64,000 nucleotides of DNA from positions 3,415,694 to 3,479,693 of the forward strand of contig NZ_CH902583.1 in the NCBI RefSeq assembly GCF_000152965.1, in the 5' to 3' direction. Positions 8,886 to 18,265 of the stretch are shown here, in pieces. This DNA is from Roseobacter sp. MED193. GTDB taxonomy: Bacteria; Pseudomonadota; Alphaproteobacteria; Rhodobacterales; Rhodobacteraceae. A program made the position numbers and the translations under genes. Every line of letters begins with the position of its first letter. Positions within the stretch are counted from its first letter, which is position 1. Below the pieces are notes generated by a model, which ran no database searches, was not told the DNA's origin, and saw only the letters and a list, made by a program, of their open reading frames with translations.

Positions 8886-9865
8886 GCGATATCCTCACGC
8901 TTGATCAGGTCAGGAAGACCTATAGCGTCAAACAGGGACTGTTTGGCAAACGCAAACCGCTGACGGCGGTCAATGATGTTACCCTATCCTTGCGCAGGGG
9001 AGAGGTGCTGGGGCTGGTCGGTGAATCCGGCTGCGGGAAGTCCACGCTGGCCAAGTTGCTCCTGGGGCTTGAAAAGCCAACCGATGGCGATGTCTTGGTC
9101 GAAGGGGACAAGATGCAGGACCTCGACCGGCGCGCGCTGGCGGGGCGATTGCAGCCGATCTTTCAGGATCCCTATTCCTCGCTCAACCCGCGTAAATCTA
9201 TCTATGATCTGATTTCTCTGCCGCTGCGGGTGCACCGCATTGGCGACGCCGCAAGCCAGCGTAAGGCGGTATTGGATATACTGGATATCGTGGGCCTGCC
9301 GGGGCGGGTGATCAACACCTATCCCAGCCAGATGTCCGGTGGCCAACGCCAGCGCGTGGCCATCGCTCGCGCGCTTGTGATGAAGCCGGAAATCGTGATC
9401 TGCGATGAGCCGACCTCGGCGCTGGATGTATCGGTTCAAAGCCAGATCCTGAACTTGCTCGGGGATCTACGCAAGGAGTTCGGCCTGACCTACCTGTTCA
9501 TTTCTCACGATTTGGCGGTGGTCGAGCACCTCGCGAGCCGCGTGGCGGTGATGTATCTGGGCCGGATCGTGGAGGAGGCCCCTGTAGCAGAGCTCTTTGA
9601 GCGGCCGCGCCACCCCTACACCCGCGCGTTGCTGGGGTCGGTGCTGACACCTGAGCCAGGCAAGGGCGTGCCGGAAACCTCCCTGGGCACGGCCTATCCA
9701 AACCCTATCGACCCTCCGTCGGGCTGTGCATTTCATCCGCGCTGCGCTCATGCGACGGCGCATTGCGCTGCTCAGGCACCGCGCCCCCTTGAGACGGAAA
9801 CAGGGCGTGTGGAATGCCACCTGCATGATCCGCAAAGTCCAATGTTCGAGGATCGATCGGCATGA
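8882..9865 (+). CDS. Peptide-type ABC transporter ATP-binding protein (DppF/OppF family)
   Basis: The protein has 327 residues with Walker [10 protein letters not shown], signature MSGGQRQRV, Walker [13 protein letters not shown] and H-loop ISHD. The C-terminal oligo_HPY domain again carries conserved Cys ([14 protein letters not shown]). It has 4-bp overlaps with both neighbours. It is the partner ATPase in a DppD/DppF-type heterodimer. Confidence 0.93.
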   Translation: MSDILTLDQVRKTYSVKQGLFGKRKPLTAVNDVTLSLRRGEVLGLVGESGCGKSTLAKLLLGLEKPTDGDVLVEGDKMQDLDRRALAGRLQPIFQDPYSSLNPRKSIYDLISLPLRVHRIGDAASQRKAVLDILDIVGLPGRVINTYPSQMSGGQRQRVAIARALVMKPEIVICDEPTSALDVSVQSQILNLLGDLRKEFGLTYLFISHDLAVVEHLASRVAVMYLGRIVEEAPVAELFERPRHPYTRALLGSVLTPEPGKGVPETSLGTAYPNPIDPPSGCAFHPRCAHATAHCAAQAPRPLETETGRVECHLHDPQSPMFEDRSA

Positions 9866-11427
9866 CTGCGCTGTCAAAATCCCAAGAGGTCCGCAAACAT
9901 GTGATCGAAACGCCAGGCGGCGTGGTCGCGGCTCAGAACCGCCTCGCCGCCGAAGCCGGGGCAGAGGTTTTACGCGCAGGTGGTGATGCCGTCGATGCCG
10001 CAGTGGCCACCTCTTTTGCCATTGGCGTTGTCGAGCCCTGGATGAGCGGTCCCGCTGGTGGCGGTGCTGCCGTCCATTGGCGGGCAGAGACCGGTGAAGC
10101 CGTGGCGATCAACTTTGGCATGCGTTCCCCCAAGGGCCTGAATGTTGAGGACTATCCGTTGTCAGGGGAAGGCAAGGCGGGTGACTTATTCCCCTGGGAG
10201 CGTGTGGTCGCAGACCGCAATGTCGAAGGTGCCACTGCAATTGCTGTGCCAGGTACAGTTGATGGGATCGGACAAGCCCACGGGCGCTGGGGCCGTATGC
10301 CCTGGGCGGATCTGCTGGCGCCGGCCATTGCCCATGCGCGAGAGGGGATGCTGGTCGATTGGTATGCGGCGCTGCTCATCGCCTCGACAGCGCGCAACCT
10401 TGCGAAAGACACCGATGCCGCCGCCATGTTTCTGGATGATGGGAAATGGCCCAAGGCCTCTGGGTGGACGGCTATCCCGGACAACCGGCTGGATCAAAGC
10501 GCGATGGCTGATATGCTGGACACACTTGCCAAGGGTGGGCCACGGGCGTTCTACGCCGGTGATATCGCCCAGGGGATGGCCGGGGATGTACAGGCCAAGG
10601 GCGGATGCCTGACAACTGAGGATCTCGCCGGATATCGCGCCTGGATGGGGAGAGCGCAGGCTGTGCCGTATCGCGATGCGCTGTTTCATGTCATGCCAGG
10701 GCTGACCGCTGGGCCGACTTTCGCCCGTGTTATGGGGCAGCTTTCGGATCTGGATCTGTCCGCGCCACTGCAGGCCTATCCTGCCTATGCCCGCGCCTTG
10801 AGCCGCGCCTACGCAGAGAGATTGGGTACCATGGGCGACACGGGCGAAGTGCCCGAGGCCCCCGGTTGCACCACGCATTTCTCCATTGTCGACCGAGCGG
10901 GCAACATGGTGGCACACACGCAGACCTTGCTGTCTATCTTTGGCAGTCGGGTGGTTTCTCCGTCTACAGGTCTATTGATGAATAACGGCATCATGTGGTT
11001 CGACCCGGAACCTGGAAAACCGAACTCGCTCGCGCCGGACAAATCCTGCCTGATGAATGTCTGCCCTATTGTCGGTAGCCAGGGCGCGCGCAGCTTTGCG
11101 ATCGGGGCCTCAGGTGGGCGCAAAATCGTCTCAGCCGTTGCGCAACTGGCCTCCTTTGTTACCGACAGAGGTATGGACATTGGCGAGGCCTTTCATGCGC
11201 CGCGTATTGACGTATCTGGTGGGGCAGGGGCGATCGCCGACGATAGCCTTCCTCAGGAGGTCTTGTCCGCCATTGCGGAGGTCATGCCGGTCCAAACCAC
11301 CCGGCGCACCGTTTCGCCTTATGCTTTTGCCTGCCCTGCCGGGGTGATGCGCGATGACGCAGTGAACTCCGGATGTACAGAAATCATGTCACCTTGGGGT
11401 GACGCAGCCCTTGAAGAGATCCGATGA
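9862..11427 (+). CDS. Gamma-glutamyltransferase family protein (cytoplasmic, Ntn hydrolase)
   Basis: This 521-residue Ntn-type gamma-glutamyltransferase precursor has an N-terminal region containing [14 protein letters not shown] and the family-typical [11 protein letters not shown]. The autoprocessing site is the CTTHFSIVD block, with Thr337 as the expected catalytic nucleophile. A small subunit follows, with NN at 374-375 and a Gly-rich end. The family cleaves gamma-glutamyl amide bonds or transfers the glutamyl group. No signal peptide is visible, whereas classical bacterial enzymes are periplasmic. Its 4-bp overlaps with the ABC ATPase and the M20 peptidase suggest it works on imported peptide inside the cell. 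A narrower acylase activity is possible. Confidence 0.88.
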   Translation: MTALSKSQEVRKHVIETPGGVVAAQNRLAAEAGAEVLRAGGDAVDAAVATSFAIGVVEPWMSGPAGGGAAVHWRAETGEAVAINFGMRSPKGLNVEDYPLSGEGKAGDLFPWERVVADRNVEGATAIAVPGTVDGIGQAHGRWGRMPWADLLAPAIAHAREGMLVDWYAALLIASTARNLAKDTDAAAMFLDDGKWPKASGWTAIPDNRLDQSAMADMLDTLAKGGPRAFYAGDIAQGMAGDVQAKGGCLTTEDLAGYRAWMGRAQAVPYRDALFHVMPGLTAGPTFARVMGQLSDLDLSAPLQAYPAYARALSRAYAERLGTMGDTGEVPEAPGCTTHFSIVDRAGNMVAHTQTLLSIFGSRVVSPSTGLLMNNGIMWFDPEPGKPNSLAPDKSCLMNVCPIVGSQGARSFAIGASGGRKIVSAVAQLASFVTDRGMDIGEAFHAPRIDVSGGAGAIADDSLPQEVLSAIAEVMPVQTTRRTVSPYAFACPAGVMRDDAVNSGCTEIMSPWGDAALEEIR

Positions 11428-12815
11428 CCAGAGAAACCGCCCTTGCCAAAGCCACTCAGTATTTCGAAACCGGTGGCTTTCAGTCCGATCTTGCGCGCCT
11501 TGTGTCCTATCGCAGCGAAAGCCAAAATCCAAACCCCGCAGCCCAGGCGGAATCTCTGCGCTACTTGACAGAGGCGATGCAGCCCCGTCTTGAAGCCATG
11601 GGGTTTACCTGTGAGCTGATTGACAATCCCGATCCCAAAGGCGGTCCTCTGCTCTTGGGCGAACGACATGAAGGCGCGGATCTGCCTACCATCCTGACCT
11701 ATGGGCATGGCGATACCGTGCTGGGCCAAGAGGGGATGTGGCGCGAGGGCTTGGAGCCCTGGGAAATCACCGAAGAGGGGGATCGCCTCTATGGACGCGG
11801 CACGGCAGACAACAAGAGCCAACATCTGATCAATATCGCGGCTCTCGAGTCCGTTCTGGCGACGCGCGGCAGTCTCGGCTTCAACACGCGGATCGTTTTG
11901 GAGATGAGCGAAGAGGTCGGCTCTGTTGGCCTGCCCGAAGTTTTCCAGACCCATAAGGACCGGCTGACGGCGGATGTCTTGATCGCCTCCGATGGCCCAC
12001 GCCTGCAGCCGGACGTGCCGACAATGTTCATGGGATCGCGCGGGGGAACAAATTTTGACCTGGTGGTTGAAACCCATGAAGGCGCGCATCATTCCGGCAA
12101 CTGGGGCGGGCTTCTTGCAGATCCTGCGATGATCCTGGCCCATGCGCTGGCTTGCATCACCGATGTGCGTGGCCAGATCAAGGTGCCCGAATGGCGCCCG
12201 GACAGCCTGACCGATACGGTGCGCGATGCCCTGCGTGATCTTCCCGTGGCAGGGGGAGACGGCCCTGAGGTCAACCCAGATTGGGGTGAGGAAAGCCTGA
12301 CCCCGGCTGAACGCGCCTTTGGCTGGAACAGCTTTGCAGTATTGGCCATGGTCTCTGGGGTGCCAGAGGCCCCGGTCAATGCGATTTCCGGATGGGCACG
12401 GGCCACATGTCAGCTGCGCTTTGTGGTCGGTACTGACCCGGAAAACGTGTTGCCCGCGCTGCGTCGCCACCTTGATGCCCATGGTTTTGAGCAGGTTCAA
12501 ATCCGGCAGCACGACCGCGGATTTTTTGCAGCCACTCGGCTGGACCCTACTCATCCCTGGGCGCAGTTCGTAGGCGCGTCGATCCGCGAAACCGCGGGGG
12601 ATTTGCACGTTTTACCCAATCTTGCTGGGTCGCTGCCCAATGACAGTTTCACGGATATTCTGGGCTTGCCAACCATCTGGGTGCCGCATTCTTATCGGGG
12701 ATGCTCACAGCATGCGCCAAATGAACATGTGTTAAAGCCGGTTTGCCGTGACGCATTGCGGGTGATGGCAGGGGTGTTCTGGGACATCGGGGCAAGCGGG
12801 TTTCGAGGTGGGTAA
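11424..12815 (+). CDS. M20-family metallopeptidase
   Basis: The protein has 463 residues with the metal-binding pattern of the M20 (ArgE/DapE/carboxypeptidase G2) family: YGHGDTV (His and Asp ligands), [13 protein letters not shown] (bridging Asp) and [10 protein letters not shown] (the EE catalytic and metal pair). A dimerisation domain lies in the middle and a late HAPNEH His motif is present. It should hydrolyse an amide or peptide bond using two zinc ions. As the last gene of the importer operon, starting 4 bp inside the transferase gene, it probably finishes degradation of the imported substrate. Confidence 0.92.
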   Translation: MTRETALAKATQYFETGGFQSDLARLVSYRSESQNPNPAAQAESLRYLTEAMQPRLEAMGFTCELIDNPDPKGGPLLLGERHEGADLPTILTYGHGDTVLGQEGMWREGLEPWEITEEGDRLYGRGTADNKSQHLINIAALESVLATRGSLGFNTRIVLEMSEEVGSVGLPEVFQTHKDRLTADVLIASDGPRLQPDVPTMFMGSRGGTNFDLVVETHEGAHHSGNWGGLLADPAMILAHALACITDVRGQIKVPEWRPDSLTDTVRDALRDLPVAGGDGPEVNPDWGEESLTPAERAFGWNSFAVLAMVSGVPEAPVNAISGWARATCQLRFVVGTDPENVLPALRRHLDAHGFEQVQIRQHDRGFFAATRLDPTHPWAQFVGASIRETAGDLHVLPNLAGSLPNDSFTDILGLPTIWVPHSYRGCSQHAPNEHVLKPVCRDALRVMAGVFWDIGASGFRGG

Positions 12816-12846
12816 CTGGGAACTGGCAACAGGTGATAGGGGCGCG

Positions 12847-13794
12847 TTATGGGGCGCTGATCTTGAAGCGATGCCTATATTCACCTGCGCTAATGCCCGA
12901 TATGGATTTGAAAAGACGGTTAAAGGCGGATACATCCTGATATCCAACGCTCCAGCACACCTCGCTAATCGACAGCACGGTGAGTTCTAATAATCCTTTT
13001 GCTTTTTCAACCCTCAGTTCCTGAACATAGCGATTTATGGATAGGTCTGTGCTATTGGAAAACTTGCGATGCAGTGAACGTTCGGTAAGCCCTGTTTGGA
13101 GGGCAAGTGCTTTGACGGTCAGATCGGCTTCGGTATTGCTTTCCATCCAAAGCTGAAGCTGACGAATTACCGGATCATTGTGCCCCATGTTTGGCCGAAA
13201 TGAGCGATAGTTGCTTTGTTCCCGTCCGGTTGGGTCGATCAACATCTGGCGACAGGTGCGCGACACGACGCTTGGACCGAGCCAGCGACCAATCAGGTGT
13301 ATCCCTAAATCGACCCAGGCCATAACGCCGCCGGCTGTGACAATATCATTGTCATCCACCAAAATATGTTCTGGGCTGAGATGAACCTCTGGAAAGGTCG
13401 ACGTGAAGTCTTCCTCTAGCGCCCAATGGGTCGTTGCGGGGCGCCCATCCAAAATACCCGCATAGCCGAGCCAATAACTGCCCGCACAGGCGGAGCAAAC
13501 TGCGGTGCCCGCAAGATGCCGATCTCGGATCCACAGGTGCAGATCGTGATCCTCCGCCCCCCGTGCCCCTGTCAGATTGGGGGGCAGAATGATGGCGTCG
13601 AGTTTGGCGGCTGCAGCGATTTCCGAAGGTGTCAAAATCTGATGCGTTATCTTTCGCCCTGCGTCCTCTTGCGCATTCCGGTTCGCCACGTCGAACATCT
13701 CACCCAACCCATGCAGAGCGGATTGTTGAACGCCGTCATAGGCGATGATGCCGATGCAGGCACCGAATGGCGGATCTGGCATATTGTTTGTCAT
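12847..13794 (-). CDS. GlxA-type AraC-family regulator with N-terminal DJ-1/PfpI domain
   Basis: The chosen ATG at 13794 (MTNNMPDPPF) gives 315 residues. A TTG 84 bases upstream would overlap the divergent hydrolase start. Residues about 8-170 form a DJ-1/PfpI-like domain (with SACAGSYWLGYAG) and the C-terminal 100 residues are an AraC-type double helix-turn-helix (SISEVCWSVGYQDVSAFNRLF). GlxA-type regulators usually sense small nitrogenous metabolites. It is divergent from and probably regulates the isochorismatase-fold hydrolase. Confidence 0.9.
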   Translation of the reverse strand: MTNNMPDPPFGACIGIIAYDGVQQSALHGLGEMFDVANRNAQEDAGRKITHQILTPSEIAAAAKLDAIILPPNLTGARGAEDHDLHLWIRDRHLAGTAVCSACAGSYWLGYAGILDGRPATTHWALEEDFTSTFPEVHLSPEHILVDDNDIVTAGGVMAWVDLGIHLIGRWLGPSVVSRTCRQMLIDPTGREQSNYRSFRPNMGHNDPVIRQLQLWMESNTEADLTVKALALQTGLTERSLHRKFSNSTDLSINRYVQELRVEKAKGLLELTVLSISEVCWSVGYQDVSAFNRLFKSISGISAGEYRHRFKISAP

Positions 13795-13870
13795 ATCTGC
13801 CAATCGTATCTGGAGGGCGTGCGGGAGTAAACTCAGGTTCGGTACTAACGAAAATTGAGATGAGGACAAA

Positions 13871-14437
13871 ATGACCAAAACTGCGCTGCTTATGATCGAT
13901 ATCCAGAACGATTATTTCCCGAGCTTTTCCGGAAGCCTAATGCCTCTACCGGCCATGGAGGCGGCCACGGAAAATGCCGCACGTTTGCTTTTGGCGGCAC
14001 GCAATAGCGGTACAAGGGTGATTCATATCAAGCATGTTATGGCGTCGAGTGAAGCCCCGTTTTTCAAACCTGGCACAGCTGGCGCCGAGCTCCATGACTG
14101 GGTCAGCCCGGAGGCGGCGGAGACCATCATCGAAAAACCCAGGCCGAACAGTTTTGTTGGCACCTCTCTGGAAGACGAATTGCGGGCAGGGCAGGTCGAA
14201 CATCTTCTTGTCTGCGGTGCCATGAGCCAGATGTGTGTCGATGCGACCGTCCGTGCCGCCGTTGATCTAGGTTTCAAGGTGACCGTGGCCCATGACGCTT
14301 GTGCCGCTGCAAACGTGACGCATGATGGCGTTAATGTCCCTTCTGAGATGGTCCATGCTGCGATCATGGCGCCCCTGGCCGCCAGCTACGCCGATGTTGA
14401 GAACACTTCTCAAAGCCTGGATAAGCTGCGGGACTGA
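13871..14437 (+). CDS. Isochorismatase-family cysteine hydrolase
   Basis: This 188-residue protein has the Asp-Lys-Cys triad of the family: Asp10 in LLMIDIQNDY, Lys89 in IEKPRPNSF and Cys122 in GAMSQMCVDATVRAA. Members hydrolyse amides such as nicotinamide, ureidoacrylate or N-carbamoylsarcosine, or isochorismate. The presence of the Cys favours an amidase role. The gene is divergent from a GlxA-type regulator, a common pairing. It ends before a strong 12-bp-stem hairpin. Confidence 0.9.
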   Translation: MTKTALLMIDIQNDYFPSFSGSLMPLPAMEAATENAARLLLAARNSGTRVIHIKHVMASSEAPFFKPGTAGAELHDWVSPEAAETIIEKPRPNSFVGTSLEDELRAGQVEHLLVCGAMSQMCVDATVRAAVDLGFKVTVAHDACAAANVTHDGVNVPSEMVHAAIMAPLAASYADVENTSQSLDKLRD

Positions 14438-14485
14438 CGGTCGAGCAGCATCTCTGCGTGCACTACTTTGAAGGCGTCTTGCCTG

Positions 14486-14517
14486 TGCGGTGCCCCCGTT
14501 CCTGTGGGGGCACCGCA
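14486..14517. terminator. Strong hairpin between convergent genes, likely bidirectional terminator
   Basis: A perfect 12-bp stem (TGCGGTGCCCCC at 14486-14497, GGGGGCACCGCA at 14506-14517) encloses an 8-nt loop. It lies between the convergent stop codons at 14437 and 14525. There is no long T-run. Confidence 0.65.
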
Positions 14518-14524
14518 GGGTCTG

Positions 14525-15646
14525 TTAGAACCTAAAGGGCTGCTCCTTGATGGTGATTTGACGGGGTGCGCCATCCAACAGGATCACCAAATCCGAAGCG
14601 TCATCCGCGACCTCCGCCGCGATCATTCCAACGCCGATGTTTCGTGAAAATCTGGGCGAGTAGACAAAGTCACTCAGGATGCCGACGATCTGCCCAAGCG
14701 CATCTCGCACCTCCAGAGAATGCTGACATGCCTGGATCGGAGCCCCAGAGATGACATAGCCAACACGTCGGCGCTTCACGCCTTCTTTCTTGATTTTCAA
14801 GAGGGCTTTGCGTCCGACAAAGTCATCTGATTTGTCGAAATCAACCAGCTTTCCTAAAGAAATCTCAAAGGGATTACATGGGGTTGTTTGTAGACGGCCA
14901 TCGGCCCCATAAGATACCAATCCGCTTTCGAGACGCTCTATATCATTGGGTGCACCCGGACGAATACCGTAGGCAGCGCCTGCCGCCTTAACAATATTCC
15001 ACAATTCGACGCCGCGTGATCCATCCTGCAGGTAGAGCTCAAAGCCCCCCTGTTTAGACCATCCAGAACGCGCCAGAACAAGAGGGATCCCCTGCAGTTC
15101 AGTCTGCTCAAACCCAAAGTACTTGAACTCCTTCACCCTGGAGCCAAACAGGTCGGCAACCAAGGATTCAGCTTTGGGGCCCTGAATGGCGAGTGGTGAC
15201 ACATCCGGCTCAAAGACCCGGACATCCCACCCGCGTTCGGCGGCAATCGCACTGGCCCAGAGTTCGATATCGCTGTCTGCAATCGAAAGCCAATACCGAT
15301 CTGAGGCAAGCTTCAACAAGACCGGATCATTGATCAACATGCCTTCATGATTGCAGATCGGGACATACCGGCCCTGGCCAATTTTGGTTTTGCTTACATC
15401 GCGCGTGGTCAAGTACTGGATCAATTGCGCGGCATCTGGGCCTGAAATTTCAACTTGGCGCTGCGCCGCCACATCCCACATCGCCACGCCGGTCATCAAA
15501 CTGTCGTATTCAGCTTGCGGGTTTCCAAAGATCGCCGGAATAAGCATATGATTATAAACAGAAAAGGATGAAACGCCATCGGCGAGGACAGCATCGAAAT
15601 AAACTGATTTTCTGATGTTCGGGCCGATACCTATTTGGAACGTCAC
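14525..15646 (-). CDS. DmdA-like dimethylsulfoniopropionate demethylase / aminomethyltransferase (GcvT-fold) family protein
   Basis: The start is a GTG at 15646 with an AGGAG site 7-8 bases upstream. Longer in-frame extensions would run into the divergent AsnC gene. The resulting 373 residues match the length of DmdA. The body is a GcvT-fold folate-binding domain with MWDVAAQRQVEISGPDAA, NDPVLLKLA and SGWSKQGGFELYL, then a C-terminal T-barrel domain. Those blocks, as I recall the family, resemble DmdA, which moves a methyl group from dimethylsulfoniopropionate to tetrahydrofolate, more than glycine-cleavage T proteins. A paralogue acting on another methylated substrate is possible. The divergent AsnC/Lrp gene is the likely regulator. 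Confidence 0.75.
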   Translation of the reverse strand: MTFQIGIGPNIRKSVYFDAVLADGVSSFSVYNHMLIPAIFGNPQAEYDSLMTGVAMWDVAAQRQVEISGPDAAQLIQYLTTRDVSKTKIGQGRYVPICNHEGMLINDPVLLKLASDRYWLSIADSDIELWASAIAAERGWDVRVFEPDVSPLAIQGPKAESLVADLFGSRVKEFKYFGFEQTELQGIPLVLARSGWSKQGGFELYLQDGSRGVELWNIVKAAGAAYGIRPGAPNDIERLESGLVSYGADGRLQTTPCNPFEISLGKLVDFDKSDDFVGRKALLKIKKEGVKRRRVGYVISGAPIQACQHSLEVRDALGQIVGILSDFVYSPRFSRNIGVGMIAAEVADDASDLVILLDGAPRQITIKEQPFRF

Positions 15647-15757
15647 GTGATTTCTCCTGTTTGGCCAGAGCGTTGATTTCGTCCTCATGCCTATAGGTTT
15701 TTTGTGCAAAATGTGGTCAATATCTTCGTCAAAATGGCGTAATATTGCAGGCTCTTC

Positions 15758-16231
15758 ATGGATAGACTGAACACCCGGATCATTGAGGCCCTGCAAAGGC
15801 GCGGCAACATGACAAATGCGGAACTGGCCGAAGAGGTCAATTCGACCCCTTCGACCTGTTTGCGCCGGGTTCAGGCGTTGCAGAGATCGGGGATCTTGAC
15901 CAAAAATATCTTTCTTGCCGATGCAGCCAAGCTTGGTCGTGGCCTGAAGGCGATCATTACAGCCACGACCAAGGACCACACACGACTGGATCGAGAAGCC
16001 TTTGCAAGGCGGGTTCGATCAGAGGCTGCCATTACCTATGCCTATGGCGTTACCGGAGACGTGGACGCGATCTTAATCGGCAATTTCCAGAATATGGTCG
16101 AATATCAAGAGACCTGCGACCGTTTGTTTGATGGTGACGAAAGCATCGTTCGCTATACGACACATTTCATTTCTGAGACCTACAAGGACGACCCAGCCAT
16201 TCCCTGCGATGCCTTTGACGATAAGACATGA
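15758..16231 (+). CDS. AsnC/Lrp-family transcriptional regulator
   Basis: The protein has 157 residues. An N-terminal helix-turn-helix covers about 1-55 (NMTNAELAEEVNSTPSTCLRR). An RAM/AsnC ligand-binding domain covers about 65-150, with the conserved AYGVTGDVDAIL block. Lrp-type proteins form octamers and usually respond to amino acids or related compounds. The divergent DmdA-like gene with a 111-bp gap is the expected target. Confidence 0.92.
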   Translation: MDRLNTRIIEALQRRGNMTNAELAEEVNSTPSTCLRRVQALQRSGILTKNIFLADAAKLGRGLKAIITATTKDHTRLDREAFARRVRSEAAITYAYGVTGDVDAILIGNFQNMVEYQETCDRLFDGDESIVRYTTHFISETYKDDPAIPCDAFDDKT

Positions 16232-16267
16232 ATGAGGCAATGCTTTCCAACCCCTTTGTTCCTGGGG

Positions 16268-17302
16268 CTACGCAGGAAGGCTTTCGGGGACCAGGCGCCG
16301 TTGGGGACCGATGTGCAATGTTTGGTGTTCGACGAAACCCCCTATCGCTAAACTGATCCATTCCCGGGCCTCGGGAACGACCAATTCTAGTTGAGGAAGG
16401 TCGTTCACGCATAGAAATTTAAACGCCGACTTGGATGCTTTCCCCAACAAGGAGACCGTTTCAGTTGGGCAGCGATCACGCCCTTGCCCGCTTTTGATAT
16501 GCAGGTGGTCCTTGGTGAGCATGAGCACAGCGTCCTGGGCCGCTATGCTGGCGTGGTTATGAAGTCCCTGTGGTAAGAACTGACTGAGATCGCGAAAACG
16601 GTGGCGAATATTGTCGACAAAAGCACCTGTGTGTCGGTCAAACAGCCGTGCCATGACGGAGCGTCGCATCGGGTGAACAACATGCGCGGCTGCGAATAAT
16701 CGGCTATCGTCAAACCCCAAAATCCGGGCGGCATTTCGTTGCATGTAATGGTTGAACTTGGCCGGGTCCCGCCGCATGAGCGGGCTCTGTAGCGACGCCC
16801 CGTAGTCTACCCATTGTCCGCGCAGAACCGGGGCAAGCCCTTGAAAAACATCTGTCGGGTTTAACGGTGCGCTCAGGAACACATCATCGTTAAAGTACAT
16901 GAACCGCTCGCTGAGCCCAGGAATCCTCCACAGCATGGTCTCGATGGCCAGGGAGTTAAACGTTGGGAGAAAATGCGTGAACCCAGCAAAGATTTCGCGA
17001 TGAAAGACAAACTTGACCTTGGCTCTGAGCTTGGCAGAGAGCGCCTGTAGGTCAGGCGTTTCCTCGTCGACCACGATCCAGATTTGACCCACCCAAGGGG
17101 CGTGGTTTTCTATGGATTGCAGACAGTACAAGATTTCATCGTTGCAGGCCCACCGATGCGGATTGGTGGCGTTTTCGTGCAGCGGAGCCTCAGCCTGTTC
17201 CATATACAGGTTCCGCTTGCGCATATGGCTTTCGGAACTTCCGTTTACCCAGGTGATAACAGCATCAATTGGGCCGCAAGGAGTATCGTGTTGTTGGGAC
17301 AT
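16268..17302 (-). CDS. Stealth-family sugar-phosphate transferase (capsule/exopolysaccharide type)
   Basis: Starting at ATG 17302 (MSQQHDTP), the protein has 344 residues. It carries Stealth conserved region 1 (PIDAVITWVNGSSESH, near the N-terminus), region 2 (RFMYFNDDVFLSAPL, about 133-147), and later His/Asn-rich blocks of regions 3 and 4 (NHASIAAQDAVLML). The family transfers hexose-1-phosphate units into phosphodiester-linked surface polysaccharides. In pathogens it was named for helping cells evade innate immunity. A TTG 12 bases upstream is the alternative start. It is followed by no other capsule gene, so it appears to act alone or with genes elsewhere. Confidence 0.9.
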   Translation of the reverse strand: MSQQHDTPCGPIDAVITWVNGSSESHMRKRNLYMEQAEAPLHENATNPHRWACNDEILYCLQSIENHAPWVGQIWIVVDEETPDLQALSAKLRAKVKFVFHREIFAGFTHFLPTFNSLAIETMLWRIPGLSERFMYFNDDVFLSAPLNPTDVFQGLAPVLRGQWVDYGASLQSPLMRRDPAKFNHYMQRNAARILGFDDSRLFAAAHVVHPMRRSVMARLFDRHTGAFVDNIRHRFRDLSQFLPQGLHNHASIAAQDAVLMLTKDHLHIKSGQGRDRCPTETVSLLGKASKSAFKFLCVNDLPQLELVVPEAREWISLAIGGFVEHQTLHIGPQRRLVPESLPA

Positions 17303-17320
17303 ATTGTATTTCAAATCCGT

Positions 17321-17824
17321 TTACGCTGCGCAGCCTGAAATTGTCAGGATGGCCTGTGATTGGCCGGACATGGTTTCGAGATAGTCTTGCCCCAGCGTGG
17401 TGACCGTTACTTCGGCCCCAATGATTTCGCTCCCCGCGACCATAGTTTCAGTGCTGCCACCTGTATCGTCGATATCAATTGTAAAATCGACGGATTGACC
17501 TGAAGCTAGGCTGTCGAGCTCCAAGGTGACAGCGGTGTCGCCGTCTGCGATTGATGAGTGGTGGCGAACGACATTTTGGCCTGAGACAAGTTCGAAAGGT
17601 TGATAGACCGCAACACCTGCTCCGCTGTCAGTGACGTCAAACACCAGCCCAGTGGCCGCCGTCGACAGGTCTATCCTGACGATGGTCGAGGCCAGATCGC
17701 AGTGACCGGAGTTGGCAATCACGAACCGGTCTTTTGGCGCGCCTTCGATAAAGGATACTTTTACCTCGGCCAGTGCCGGGGTGGACAACATCACCGATAC
17801 CGCAAATAGAGCAAATGTTTTCAT
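17321..17824 (-). CDS. Small secreted protein of unknown function (possible aggregation-factor-core-like domain)
   Basis: Starting at ATG 17824 (MKTFALFAV) after a GGGAAC stretch, the protein has 167 residues. It has a clear signal peptide of about 19 residues (cleavage after PALA). The mature part is acidic and beta-rich, with repeated Thr/Val/Asp strands and only two Cys (in GHCDL and near the C-terminus in SGCAA) that could form a disulfide. It resembles small Rhodobacterales proteins annotated as aggregation factor core, but I hold that loosely. It is 19 bp upstream of the Stealth gene on the same strand and may be co-expressed with it. Confidence 0.65.
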   Translation of the reverse strand: MKTFALFAVSVMLSTPALAEVKVSFIEGAPKDRFVIANSGHCDLASTIVRIDLSTAATGLVFDVTDSGAGVAVYQPFELVSGQNVVRHHSSIADGDTAVTLELDSLASGQSVDFTIDIDDTGGSTETMVAGSEIIGAEVTVTTLGQDYLETMSGQSQAILTISGCAA

Positions 17825-18265
17825 CGTGTTCCCAATCATTCGTTTTTTATCAATGACGCTCATCGACAGCGTCTTGGATCCAGTTCAGTTCTATGTGCGT
17901 GCTACCGGCTAAGGATCGCCGGAACGCTGTTCATTTTTCAGCGTGTTGTTCGGGCATGTTTGGCGGTGTTTACACCGTCTTTAGTCTGGCTTTAATCTGG
18001 CGAACGGCGCGTTCTTACTCTGCTCACCATCCCTCAAGGGTTTCCATCGACGCGGGGAAGCCTCTGGGAGATGTGATTTTTCCATCCGGTTACTGCCTGC
18101 ACAATGCGCATTGATATTGATACGGAGGGTTTCGATCCTTGGATCACCAGCGGGCACATTTCTCTGTTTCACGATGATCTTTGCGGTGAAAATACCGTCA
18201 TGCGCCGTCGACCTCCCAAAAACTACCAGCCAGGGGGGCAATGGCTTTTGGGGGGTATCCGTTTG
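17825..18265. other. Intergenic region upstream of the secreted protein gene
   Basis: About 440 bp without a convincing gene. Short open frames on both strands lack ribosome sites and recognisable sequence. It must hold the promoter of the minus-strand secreted-protein gene and the end of the tspO transcript. I see no clear terminator. Confidence 0.5.

Noticed and set aside
11319-12608. Minus-strand open frame of 429 codons opposite the M20 peptidase
   Set aside because: It is antisense to an M20 peptidase with all metal ligands, and the translation shows no family features.
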